Shown in pieces: positions 14,459 through 22,279 of a DNA stretch of 23,882 nt. This stretch comes from Caryophanales bacterium UBA6768 (lineage in GTDB: Bacteria > Bacillota > Bacilli > Bacillales_D > Amphibacillaceae), in contig DKGO01000233.1 in NCBI GenBank assembly GCA_002453315.1, positions 1-23,882 of the forward strand, read 5' to 3'. Under the pieces are notes generated by a model. The model was not told the DNA's origin. It saw only the letters and a list, made by a program, of their open reading frames with translations, and did no database searches. Position numbers and translations under genes: made by a program. Numbering within the stretch: the stretch's first letter is position 1; each line of letters starts with the position of its first letter.

Positions 14459-15205
14459 TTAGCCTTTTGCCCTCTGTAAAAACTTTGGATAATAGAGTAA
14501 CGAAATAATAAAGGCCACTGAGCCAAATATAAACAAAATTAAACAAGCCATTAAAAAATCCTCTATCATTAGTGTACCATTCATCGCTTCACGAAAACCT
14601 AAATGACCCCAATATTGTGGAAAAAACTTTGCTATTGATTGTAGGAAATTTGGCATCATGTCAAGTGGGACCCATAATCCTCCTATGAACGCTCCCCCTA
14701 GGGCAATGATTTGGGTCAATGCAATTCCCATGTTTTCTGTTTTAACGATTAAGGCGATTAATAAACCAATACCTGTTGTCGAAAAGGATAACATAATCGA
14801 TAGACTGGCAATCAATATCGGTTGCTCAAACGGAATTTGGTAGACAATTTTTCCAAAAGATAATAGCACGATAATTTGGATTAAAACGATGATCATATAG
14901 GGAATCCATTTCCCCAAAAGGTAACTCCGTGTCCGCAAGGGTGTACTGGCAAGTCTAGCGATCATTCCAGAATCACTATCTTTTAAAAAACTAGTGACTA
15001 TGGAAATAATGATAAAGAAAACAAACATCACAGTATACCCCGGAACAATCGATATCGTTATTTCTCGTTTTGTTGCTCCATCTACACCCGATGTAAAGAC
15101 AGCAATAAATAGTACCGTAAAAATGATCGGCAAAAAGATCATCCAAAATAATAACCCTTTATCTTGGACGTTTTTCTTTAGTTCTAATCGTAACATCGCC
15201 TTCAT
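14459..15205 (-). CDS. ABC-2 type transporter permease
   Basis: 248 residues with six predicted membrane helices. A short N-terminal RLELKKNVQDKGLLFW motif leads into the first helix (LPIIFTVLFIAVF), and the ABC-2 signature region ALGGAFIGGLWVPLDMMPNFLQSIAKFFPQYWG lies near residue 165. It forms the membrane channel of an exporter for drugs, peptides or lipids; the substrate is not readable. The start ATG 15205 overlaps the stop of the ATPase gene in an ATGA junction, so they are translated together. Confidence 0.9.
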   Translation of the reverse strand: MKAMLRLELKKNVQDKGLLFWMIFLPIIFTVLFIAVFTSGVDGATKREITISIVPGYTVMFVFFIIISIVTSFLKDSDSGMIARLASTPLRTRSYLLGKWIPYMIIVLIQIIVLLSFGKIVYQIPFEQPILIASLSIMLSFSTTGIGLLIALIVKTENMGIALTQIIALGGAFIGGLWVPLDMMPNFLQSIAKFFPQYWGHLGFREAMNGTLMIEDFLMACLILFIFGSVAFIISLLYYPKFLQRAKG

Positions 15206-16113
15206 ACACTTTTTCCTCCTAATCGTTGATTTGGATGATCTCGCAATTCACTGCCAGTTAATTTAAAAAAGATATCTTCCAAACTAGGCTGTAATAACTC
15301 TAGTCGCTTCATTTGCCATGCATTTTCTTCACACATTCCGATGATTGCCTTCATCATATGAAGGGGATTGTCTCCTGACATGAGGTATCCTTGTTGATGT
15401 GATGATAAATTACCTATTTCCCCTAATTGAGATGGCGGTACATCATCTCCTTGGATAAATACAGCGGATTCCCCGTGTTTTTTCAGTAATGTATCGACCT
15501 TCCCATCCTCAATCAATTCCCCATTATCGAAAAAAGCAATACTGTCACATAGTTGTTCCACTTCTTCCATATAGTGACTCGCATATAAAATCGTACAAGA
15601 CTTTTCTCTTAACTGATGAATTAAATGAAAGATAAACTGTCTTGATTGTGGGTCAATCCCAACTGTCGGTTCATCTAAAATAAGTAATGTAGGTTGATTA
15701 ATTAAGGCACAACCTATATTAAGACGTCGCTTCATCCCACCCGAGAAGTTCTTCACTTTATCTTTGCCTCGATTCGTTAGCCCGATATCTTCCAATACTT
15801 CTTTCATTCTTTCGTGAAGCTCACTCCCTTTTAATCCATACAATTCACCAAAAAATTGCAAATTGCTGATCGCTGATAAAGAGGGTTCCAAACAAATTTC
15901 TTGAGGAACATAACCTATCGTTACTTTTTCCTCAAACGTTACTTCTCCTGAATAGTCAGGCAAAATCGAAGCAACGATTTTCAGAAAGGTTGTTTTACCT
16001 GCCCCGTTAGGACCAACAATCCCATAACAACTTCCTTTCGGGATTGTTAATGAAATATTGTTAACAGCCTTTCGTTTCCCATAATTTTTTTCTACGTTTT
16101 TTATGGATAACAT
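15202..16113 (-). CDS. ABC transporter ATP-binding protein (exporter type)
   Basis: 303 residues. Walker A GPNGAGKTT (about 34-42), Q-loop VPQE (about 69-72), signature SGGMKRRL (about 124-131), Walker B LLILDEPT (143-150) and H-loop SHYMEE are all intact. The C-terminal extension ending PSLEDIFFKLTGSEL is typical of the CcmA/NodI-type drug and antibiotic exporters. Start: the open frame continues 47 codons upstream, but ATG 16113 follows AGGTGGTGAT and begins MLSIKNVEKNYGKRKAVNNI, the usual ABC start. First gene of the operon ATPase-permease-LytTR-DUF3021, which sits between spoIID and spoIIQ. Likely exports a toxic or signalling compound; no bacteriocin or immunity gene is next to it. Confidence 0.94.
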   Translation of the reverse strand: MLSIKNVEKNYGKRKAVNNISLTIPKGSCYGIVGPNGAGKTTFLKIVASILPDYSGEVTFEEKVTIGYVPQEICLEPSLSAISNLQFFGELYGLKGSELHERMKEVLEDIGLTNRGKDKVKNFSGGMKRRLNIGCALINQPTLLILDEPTVGIDPQSRQFIFHLIHQLREKSCTILYASHYMEEVEQLCDSIAFFDNGELIEDGKVDTLLKKHGESAVFIQGDDVPPSQLGEIGNLSSHQQGYLMSGDNPLHMMKAIIGMCEENAWQMKRLELLQPSLEDIFFKLTGSELRDHPNQRLGGKSV

Positions 16114-16137
16114 TTCTATCACCACCTGTATAAGATG

Positions 16138-16175
16138 ATGCCATATGATGGAGGGATATTGTTTCATCATGGCAT
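16138..16175. promoter_or_regulatory. Inverted repeat upstream of the ABC/LytTR operon
   Basis: ATGCCAT (16138-16144) and ATGGCAT (16169-16175) face each other. When a two-base insertion is allowed the match grows to ATGCCAT(AT)GATG. It lies 25-62 bases upstream of the ATPase start, where an operator for the operon's own regulator would be expected. No clear promoter boxes were found. Confidence 0.3.
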
Positions 16176-16254
16176 AACATGCACCATTGCCAACATAAGA
16201 TGCTGGGAAAATTGCCTGAAAATCCCTCTGCTTCAATTGGAATTTTGACAACAT

Positions 16255-16290
16255 GAAAAATCCCTACTTAACTTGCAAGGTAGGGATCCT
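16255..16290 (-). terminator. Terminator of spoIID
   Basis: ATCCCTAC (16260-16267) pairs perfectly with GTAGGGAT (16280-16287). On the minus strand a T run follows. It begins 15 bases after the spoIID stop. Confidence 0.85.
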
Positions 16291-16302
16291 TTTCTAAAAC
16301 CT

Positions 16303-17382
16303 TTATTTCGCCATGACTGTTTGTGTTAGCTCTCCAATGTTTTCCAACGTCACTCCTTGATAATAGTATAATAAAATATCTTCATACGTTTTTCCTTCTT
16401 TCGCCATGCCATCTGCACCATGCTGGCTCATCCCAACCCCATGACCATACCCTTTCGTTGTAAAAATAAAATGATCATTTTGTTGTTCTACCGTGAAATC
16501 ATTCGAACGTAACCCGAGCTTTTCCCGGACCTCCCGTCCAGTCAATGTCGTGTCATTTATTTTCAATTTACGGACTCGATTGCTTTCTGTCCTTTCAATC
16601 CCCATGGAAGCCTCTACCCCAGAAGATACGGAAACATTTAATTTATTAGCCACTTCGTCTGTCGCAAAAATTTTCTGTTCGATAAAACCCGGCACTTCCT
16701 CATCCCACTTACTTTCGACACTTTTTAGATACGGTAATTCACTTCCCCAGTAATCTTCCGCATTTTCTGTAAAGCCATTACTCATCGAGAAAAAAGTCGG
16801 GGTAATTGGGGTTTTCTCATACGTAATAATCTTGTTCGCTGTTTCAGTGACTGCCTGTTGAATTTTTTCTTTTTTCCATTGATAATCTTTCCCCCAAATA
16901 CTCTTTAACTCATCATCATTTTTATACACTTGATGTTTTGTCGAATCTGTGATGACGGTGTTTTCATCCCCCTGTTGAATTAAGTGTTGTACGACATATG
17001 TCCGGGCGGCAACAGCCTGTGCTTTCAAAGCTTCTAATTCAAATGAGGCGGGCATTTCTGAAGCGACGACAGAGTAGACATACTTTTCTAAAGGAATTTT
17101 TTCTATTTCGTTCGTTTCCGATCGTTTGACAGATACTTCGATTGTAGCGAAATTTTGCTCTGCTTCCGTTGTCGATGCTGATTGGAATGCTTCTTCTGTC
17201 TCCATTTCTAAGTTACCGGATTCACTTTTTTTGGGGAGCATGACGATCAATGTCGGGATACAAATCATCAAAAAAAGTAAACAAACGGCACTCCAAATGA
17301 CTATTTTCCAGTTAACTAAACTTGGTGGCTTACGTGTGTGTCGGCTTTTTAATATTTTCTTTCTATATTTACTATAGTTAAT
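16303..17382 (-). CDS. spoIID: Stage II sporulation protein D, peptidoglycan lytic transglycosylase (ATT start)
   Basis: 359 residues if translation starts at ATT 17382-17380. SpoIID strips peptidoglycan stems of cross-links together with SpoIIP and SpoIIM during engulfment, on the outer face of the mother-cell membrane. The domain is intact: VVASEMPASFELEALKAQA with the presumed catalytic Glu (about residue 109), SNGFTENAEDYWG, and KGYGHGVGMSQHGADGMA near residue 315. Start choice: the first standard start is TTG 17271, which falls inside the membrane helix and has no ribosome site. The frame is open upstream to an ATT preceded by AAGGAGG with seven bases between. This adds a basic cytoplasmic stretch (MNYSKYRKKILKSRHTRK) and completes one membrane helix (about 27-49), the normal SpoIID layout. 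No ATG, GTG or TTG lies between. It is followed by its own terminator. Confidence 0.93.
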   Translation of the reverse strand: MNYSKYRKKILKSRHTRKPPSLVNWKIVIWSAVCLLFLMICIPTLIVMLPKKSESGNLEMETEEAFQSASTTEAEQNFATIEVSVKRSETNEIEKIPLEKYVYSVVASEMPASFELEALKAQAVAARTYVVQHLIQQGDENTVITDSTKHQVYKNDDELKSIWGKDYQWKKEKIQQAVTETANKIITYEKTPITPTFFSMSNGFTENAEDYWGSELPYLKSVESKWDEEVPGFIEQKIFATDEVANKLNVSVSSGVEASMGIERTESNRVRKLKINDTTLTGREVREKLGLRSNDFTVEQQNDHFIFTTKGYGHGVGMSQHGADGMAKEGKTYEDILLYYYQGVTLENIGELTQTVMAK

Positions 17383-17460
17383 CGCTCTCCCTCCTTTTTC
17401 TATCTATCATAATATATACATGAACGTTAATTGATAGAACCAAAATCTATTAACAATATT

Positions 17461-18456
17461 TTATTTTATTCCGGGTTCAATAATGAGTTGTCGATGTTTT
17501 GTCGATAATTTAGCGTGGGCTCCAATGGGGATGGCGAAGTTTGGAAATGTATGACCAATTTTGAAACCCGATACGACAGGAATGTGTAGGTCTTGAAAGT
17601 AGTGTAAAAAAACGTTTTGGAGGTCCGTGTCACGTTGTTGATTTGCTTTAGCATCTGACGGTTGTTCATCTTTTTCGTTGCTGTCGTTTTTCTCATAGAC
17701 GCCTTCATGATGGCGATAATCCTTTGGCACTTGATCATGGAAATGTCCAATGACAACACCAGTTAACTCCTTTAATTTATTCGTTTGCTTTAATTGATTT
17801 AACATCCGATCAATTTTATAAACCTCTTCATCAATATCTTCTATTAATAAAATTTTTCCCGCTAAATCAATTTCATATGGTGTGCCAATCGAGCTCATGA
17901 TGACCGTTAAATTCCCACCGACAATTCTTCCTGTTGCCTCACCCTCTAGGAGTACGTTTAACGGGGCAATCGATTCATCGTACGTTCTTAGTGCAGGGTC
18001 AAAAAGTTGGTTAAATTGTTGTTTTGTAAGGTTATCGTTTTGATGGTCATGTATACTCGACATCATCGGTCCATGAAAGACAATTAACTGAGCCTGTTGA
18101 AAAATCGTGTTCAGTAAAAATGTCGTATCACTGAACCCCCAAATGATTTTAGGATGCTGACGAATTAGGTCAATCTTTAATAGAGGAGTAATTCTCGCAG
18201 TCCCATAACCACCTCTAGCAAAAAATATTGCTTTTACCTTTTCATCTTTTATTAATGTATGGAAATCTTCGATTCTCTGTTCGTCTGTCCCAGCTAAGTA
18301 ATCATTTTTTTCATATACATTTTTTGCCAAAATGACTTGAAGGCCGATGCTTTGTAAAAATTCAATTGGTTTTTCCAGCAATTTTTTATTTACTGGACTA
18401 GCAGGGGCACAAATGGCGACGACATCGTTTTCTCGGAGCATGTTCGGATAAAGCAT
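17461..18456 (-). CDS. ldcA: LD-carboxypeptidase (peptidase family S66)
   Basis: 331 residues. Removes terminal D-Ala from tetrapeptide stems of peptidoglycan fragments, or cleaves related L,D bonds; cytosolic. The serine nucleophile lies in IIWGFSDTT (Ser109), the Glu in LLIEDIDEE (about Glu206) and the His in SGFKIGHTFPN (His302), the Ser-Glu-His set of family S66. N-terminal ENDVVAICAPASPV and ARGGYGTARI are also typical. Oddity: between the IGHFHD strand and the LQNVFLHYF helix there is a very hydrophilic stretch of about 34 residues (246-279, with KNDSNEKDEQPSDAKANQQR), longer than I expect there. Start: ATG 18456 preceded by AGAGGTGATG. It lies between murA and spoIID, where B. subtilis has no such gene that I recall. 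Confidence 0.9.
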   Translation of the reverse strand: MLYPNMLRENDVVAICAPASPVNKKLLEKPIEFLQSIGLQVILAKNVYEKNDYLAGTDEQRIEDFHTLIKDEKVKAIFFARGGYGTARITPLLKIDLIRQHPKIIWGFSDTTFLLNTIFQQAQLIVFHGPMMSSIHDHQNDNLTKQQFNQLFDPALRTYDESIAPLNVLLEGEATGRIVGGNLTVIMSSIGTPYEIDLAGKILLIEDIDEEVYKIDRMLNQLKQTNKLKELTGVVIGHFHDQVPKDYRHHEGVYEKNDSNEKDEQPSDAKANQQRDTDLQNVFLHYFQDLHIPVVSGFKIGHTFPNFAIPIGAHAKLSTKHRQLIIEPGIK

Positions 18457-18499
18457 TAAATCATCACCTCTTTTATATGTTAGAAAATTTTTCCCAAAT

Positions 18500-18533
18500 A
18501 AAAAACAGATAGAACGTTATTCATTCCATCTGT
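18500..18533 (-). terminator. Terminator of murA
   Basis: ACAGATAGAA (18505-18514) and TTCCATCTGT (18524-18533) form a stem with one mismatch. A T run follows on the minus strand. It lies between the murA stop (18649) and the ldcA start, so the two are separate units. Confidence 0.75.
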
Positions 18534-18648
18534 CTATCATTCAGTATATGTTAAAATTGTTCAATGTATGACTTTCCAATCGATTACTGTCTTTTACTTT
18601 AGGATTAATCGTTTTATTTTTGCAACGGCATTGCATCTGGTTCACATT

Positions 18649-20001
18649 TCAAATTTCTGCAACAGCTTTTGCTTTAAAGTCAATCGGGATGACTTTATCA
18701 TGATTGATGTTCTCTGCTTTTTCTAGCTCTTCTTGCTCTTCCTTCGTTTTAACACGTTCAATATTGGCACCTAATGTTTGTAATTTTTCAGTGAAGTTGA
18801 CGTAGCCACGGTCTAGATGATACACTGACGACATTTCCGTCGTTCCTTCTGCACAAAGGGCTGCTAAAATTAAGGCTGCTGAAGCGCGTAAATCTGTCGC
18901 TTGAACTTGTGCGCCTTTCAATTGTGAATTTCCTTCCACAAAAACACTCTGCCCTTCAATTTTTATATTCGCATTCATCCGCAAAAATTCCGCAACATGC
19001 ATGAAACGATTTTCAAAAACTGTTTCGGTAATGACACTCGTACCTTCAGCTAACAACATTGCAACCATCATTTGTGCTTGCATATCTGTTGGAAACCCTG
19101 GATGTGGCAAGGTTTTTATGTCGGTTGATTTTAAAGGCTCAGGGGCTGTCACTTGAACACCATTATCATACTCATCAATTTTAACGCCCATTTCCCTTAG
19201 CTTGGCGATGACCGGTCGTAAATGTTCCGTTAAAACATTTTCAACAAAAACGTCTCCACCTGTCACTGCTGCTGCTACCATAAAGGTGCCTGCTTCAATT
19301 CGATCGGGAATAATTGTATGTTCAACACCGTGCAATTTTTCAACACCTTGAATGCGGATCGTCTCTGTCCCTGCACCGACGATATCTGCTCCCATTTTAT
19401 TTAAGTAATTAGCAAGATCGACAATTTCTGGCTCTTTGGCACAGTTTTCAATCACTGTTTTGCCTTCTGCCAAGGCTGCCGCCATCATAATATTTTCCGT
19501 CGCACCAACACTTGCCATATCTAAATAAATCGTGCTACCTTGTAAACGATTGGCTACTTTTGCTTCTACATATCCGTTTCCTGTGACAATTTCGGCGCCC
19601 ATCGCCTCTAGTCCTTTTAAATGAAGATCAATTGGTCGCGTCCCGATGGCACATCCACCTGGAAGGGCGACTTTTGCATAACCGAAACGGGCTAACAATG
19701 GACCTAACACTAAAATCGACGCACGCATTTTCCGAACATATTCAAATGGTGCCTCTGTCGCCAATTGGTTTGTCGCATCAATAGTGACTTGATTGTTTAC
19801 GAATTGGACATCAGCATGTAAGTTTCGTAACACTTCATTAATTGTTATAACATCATCTAAAGCCGGAACATCTAAGATAACACTTTTTCCTTCACTAGCC
19901 ATTAAACTAGCTGCTAAAACAGGAAGTACGGCATTTTTTGCGCCTTCCACTTTAACTCTTCCAGATAACCTTTCTCCACCTTGAATGACTATTTTTTCCA
20001 T
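18649..20001 (-). CDS. murA: UDP-N-acetylglucosamine 1-carboxyvinyltransferase MurA
   Basis: 450 residues. Transfers enolpyruvate from PEP to UDP-GlcNAc, the first committed step of peptidoglycan synthesis and the fosfomycin target. The catalytic Cys117 is present in [15 protein letters not shown], so a fosfomycin-sensitive type. The N-terminal [14 protein letters not shown] with the essential Lys/Asn, the repeated EPSP-synthase-fold motifs and the [13 protein letters not shown] segment are all complete. The length exceeds the usual 419-436 residues through a charged C-terminal tail ([18 protein letters not shown]...). Start: ATG 20001 with AAGGAG upstream. Of the two MurA paralogues in Bacillus this position fits murAA. 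The neighbouring ywmB expected upstream is missing. Confidence 0.97.
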   Translation of the reverse strand: MEKIVIQGGERLSGRVKVEGAKNAVLPVLAASLMASEGKSVILDVPALDDVITINEVLRNLHADVQFVNNQVTIDATNQLATEAPFEYVRKMRASILVLGPLLARFGYAKVALPGGCAIGTRPIDLHLKGLEAMGAEIVTGNGYVEAKVANRLQGSTIYLDMASVGATENIMMAAALAEGKTVIENCAKEPEIVDLANYLNKMGADIVGAGTETIRIQGVEKLHGVEHTIIPDRIEAGTFMVAAAVTGGDVFVENVLTEHLRPVIAKLREMGVKIDEYDNGVQVTAPEPLKSTDIKTLPHPGFPTDMQAQMMVAMLLAEGTSVITETVFENRFMHVAEFLRMNANIKIEGQSVFVEGNSQLKGAQVQATDLRASAALILAALCAEGTTEMSSVYHLDRGYVNFTEKLQTLGANIERVKTKEEQEELEKAENINHDKVIPIDFKAKAVAEI

Positions 20002-20315
20002 CTGCTTAAATTCTCCTTCAAATACTGTTCCATATATTCATATTCATTTGCTTAGTATGTCGTTACTCGAATGATTTGTCCAAATTTTAGAAAAATGTTG
20101 TGTTTAATTTTATGTAATCGTATAAAATATGAATTTATTTGGTTTTGGTATATTTTATCGTTAAAATTAGGTTTTACTTGAGGTATTTTTTTAAATTATC
20201 CTTTTTATTATATCACTATTAATAGAAGACATTCAAGTGTATATTTTATATCGTTTTTATGGTGTTTTTTTATGTTCAAATATCGTCGTTTTATATGGGG
20301 GTTTTTACCACATTG
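20002..20315. other. Gap between murA and ywzB, no gene seen
   Basis: 314 very AT-rich bases. In B. subtilis ywmB lies here; no trace of a YwmB-size frame exists in either strand. The murA promoter must be inside, but I cannot identify clear boxes. Confidence 0.5.
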
Positions 20316-20546
20316 TTAAAACAAATAGATTAAATCTTGTGACCATTGAATGATATCTAGCACAAAATTACTTACTGTCGTTCCAATGGCGATCGTTAAA
20401 ATAATTAATAATAGCCTAGCCTCGTTTACTTTATTTTTACGAATGAAAAAATCAAGATTAATACTTTGAATAGCAATCCATGTCACGTAAATGAAAAAAA
20501 TGTGTGACACTAAACTTATGATTGCAGTATAGCCAATCGTCATCAT
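20316..20546 (-). CDS. ywzB: DUF1146 family small membrane protein YwzB
   Basis: 76 residues with two membrane helices (about 5-27 and 44-64) and a conserved middle stretch, WIAIQSINLDFFIRKNKVNEARLLLIILTIAIGTTVSNFV, typical of DUF1146. It is a small inner-membrane protein of unknown role, normally encoded right after the ATP synthase operon. Start: ATG 20546 with TAGGTGAT upstream (the adjacent second ATG is possible). Upstream, instead of atpC, there is a short dyad (TTAACAGT-CTT-ACTGTTAA, 20563-20581) and then insertion-sequence debris. The gene has therefore been cut off from its usual operon. Confidence 0.88.
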   Translation of the reverse strand: MMTIGYTAIISLVSHIFFIYVTWIAIQSINLDFFIRKNKVNEARLLLIILTIAIGTTVSNFVLDIIQWSQDLIYLF

Positions 20547-20562
20547 TTTATCACCTAATTTT

Positions 20563-20581
20563 TTAACAGTCTTACTGTTAA
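20563..20581. promoter_or_regulatory. Dyad in the ywzB leader
   Basis: TTAACAGT (20563-20570) and ACTGTTAA (20574-20581) are perfect complements around CTT. On the minus strand it stands 16 bases before the ywzB start and is followed by A residues, so it is not a terminator. It may be an operator or a leader stem. Confidence 0.35.
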
Positions 20582-20759
20582 GATGACATGAAAATGACCC
20601 TTTGTCAATGAATGTTATCTAATGAAACGGTAAAGACTTTCCAATGGTTAAATTGGCTTTTATTTTAAATTATTTACTTGGATTTCCAAATGCTTAGGGG
20701 ATGGTTTTGGTTTTTTTTGAGTCTAAATTGAAAAATTCAATTGATGGAGGGATTCACAT

Positions 20760-20894
20760 TTGGATTTGGATAGAGAAGAATCAAAACTTAAATTATCTAA
20801 AGATTTTCGTCATGGTAATTCAATTTATCAAGGGTTGTTCTATATATATAATGCTATTGGAGAAAATTTTACTTACCTCTTTAATGGTAATTAA
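20760..20894 (+). CDS. Possible 44-residue ORF, unrecognised
   Basis: A TTG start at 20760 preceded by GGAGGG at seven bases opens a 44-codon frame (LDLDREESKLKLSKDFRHGN..., ending at TAA 20892-20894). The ribosome site is good and the protein is balanced in composition, unlike the competing ORF in another frame at 20701-20904, which is only hydrophobic noise with no ribosome site. I do not recognise a family. It lies at the edge of transposon debris and may be the first piece of a truncated gene. Confidence 0.3.
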   Translation: MDLDREESKLKLSKDFRHGNSIYQGLFYIYNAIGENFTYLFNGN

Positions 20895-20979
20895 ATTTAA
20901 CTAACGTTTCCTTCTTTTAAATAAAAGACTGTTGAAATTCCCTGTGGAATTAAAACTCACCCATCTGTCTAATACTGAT

Positions 20980-21250
20980 GATATTAAAAAATAACTAGAT
21001 ATACAAAATGTAAATATTTCTTTTGGGGAAAACTCTGTCTCCGAAGAACACGAGAGAATAAAGTGTACTTTCAGATGTTATATTGACTTATAAAACAACT
21101 CATTGTGTCAAATGTAGAATTCTAAATAAGGATCATATAGTGATTAAAAATGGCATGCAAACATCACGTATCACATTACCTTCAGTAGGTTTATATTCTG
21201 TATATTTACACAACGATTCCTTTGTCATTCCTTTGAATCTAGCTTTATAG
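20980..21250 (+). pseudogene. ISL3-family transposase, N-terminal remnant
   Basis: Reading across one stop and at least one frameshift gives DIKK*LDIQNVNISFGENSVS, then in another frame LTYKTTHCVKC, followed by IVIKNGMQTSRITLPSVG and YLHNDSF, ending at TAG 21250. This is the start of an ISL3 transposase: a short helical opening, then the zinc-finger C..C with V.KNG...S.I.LP and YL... The second zinc-finger half and the whole catalytic domain are gone. A dead fragment. Confidence 0.65.
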
Positions 21251-21293
21251 TCCTGACAATACTTGTGAAAAAGAATTGTTTTAACACTATAAA

Positions 21294-21340
21294 TGTCAAG
21301 ATAAGAATGTACACATTTGATTGTTTAAAAATGTACGGTT
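21294..21340. mobile_element. Possible terminal region of the IS21-family element
   Basis: Just beyond the istB remnant stop, the sequence contains TGTCAAGATAAGAATGTAC and a second AATGTAC about 20 bases on. Short internally repeated motifs near the ends are usual for IS21-family elements. The other end is not recognisable, so the boundary is a guess. Confidence 0.35.
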
Positions 21341-21346
21341 TTATTA

Positions 21347-21372
21347 TATGGAATGACGGTCGTCATTCCATA
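21347..21372. repeat. Perfect inverted repeat, 12-bp arms
   Basis: TATGGAATGACG (21347-21358) and CGTCATTCCATA (21361-21372) are exact complements with only GT between. It lies about ten bases beyond the istB remnant stop, between the gene and the presumed element end. It could block read-through into or out of the element; no T run is present. Confidence 0.6.
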
Positions 21373-21382
21373 AAGATTTAGT

Positions 21383-21950
21383 TTAAGTTTCTGACTTTTC
21401 CTCCATTTGAAAATGATTCTTCAATCGATATGATTTCCCTACAATATTTAGGTGTAGTATTCTATCTAAATTAGCATTAACTAACTCAAATCTCTAAAAA
21501 ATTTTTCCTCATAATTTAAAACCTGCGTTTGTTGTAAATATCGTGCTTTTTTTTCATAACGCATATCAATTAACTGAAAATACATCTTTGCATCTTCTTC
21601 TTCAATCCGTAGAAAACCAATCCCATAGATGATAAGTAATTTAAATTTACATGTTTCGACCTAGCATCTGAACGGTTTTCTAACTTCGCCTTCCTAGATT
21701 TAATAATTAATCATAACACTTGTTAAAATAAGAACTTGTTCACCTCTAGACTGCTACAATACCAATGGATGTAGTTAGATGAGGGGTCCCAACTCCACTT
21801 GTTCACTAAAAGGAAAACACTTTCCTTACTCTCTTAAAAAATGTAGTGTTGTAAAATCAAGAAGCTATTCCTGGTTTATTAATGGTTGAAAATTAAAATC
21901 AAATTCCTTCATTTCTTTTAAATAAGTAAATGTGGCAACCGAATGATGTC
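21383..21950 (-). pseudogene. istB: IstB (IS21-family ATPase helper), decayed
   Basis: Read on the minus strand the pieces align in order with IstB. VATFTYLKEMKEFDFNFQP corresponds to the N-terminal 'TL..FDF.FQP' motif, followed by LLDFTTLHFLRESKENVF, where the ATP-binding loop should follow but is broken. Then KLLIIYGIGFLRIEEEDAKM (degenerate Walker B; the normal DE is lost), FQLIDMRYEKKA, and the tail LDRILHLNIVGKSYRLK, ending at TAA 21385-21383. Several stops and frameshifts interrupt it, and the middle (about 21650-21830) is scrambled or deleted. The istA transposase is absent. Confidence 0.7.
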
Positions 21951-21967
21951 AACAGAGTTTTCATGAC

Positions 21968-22279
21968 TTAGTACCAACGGGATGTTAGATTATGCTTTCC
22001 TTCTGAACGTTTTTTCCAATAAAAAGCCTTCATGACGGAATCACTACGGGAGGCAACCAGGGCTACTAGAAACAGCGCTTTCCTAAGAAAATGTGAGCCA
22101 CGTTTAATCATCACATTATGGGTTGCATCAAATTAACCAGATTGTGATACTAAGGCATCAATACTTGCATATGCGACTAAATTTTCGGGGATAAAAAAGT
22201 TATGAATATCACCGCCCAATATCGTCCTACCAGTAACCGGTCCAATACCTTGAATTGTTTCAATAACAGAATTAATAGG
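21968..22279 (-). pseudogene. IS110-family transposase, C-terminal remnant
   Basis: On the minus strand the frame from 22279 reads PINSVIETIQGIGPVTGRTI, GGDIHNFFIPENLVAYASID, then VSQSG*FDATHNVMIKRGSH and FLRKALFLVALVASRSDSVM, KAFYWKKRSEGKHN. This is the transposase_20 (PF02371) end of an IS110/IS1111 element: helix-hairpin-helix GIGPVT, LVAY.S.D, SG, KRGS..LRKAL. It contains an internal stop after SQSG and loses frame at the end, where it runs into the istB remnant. The N-terminal DEDD catalytic half is missing. Confidence 0.75.

Noticed and set aside
16114..16254. 47-codon N-terminal extension of the ABC ATPase
   Set aside because: It runs into the spoIID terminator and has no ribosome site; ATG 16113 has a good site and matches normal ABC starts.
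20701..20904. 67-residue plus-strand ORF
   Set aside because: It has no ribosome-binding site, is a hydrophobic run with no domain, and is outcompeted by the overlapping frame at 20760-20894.
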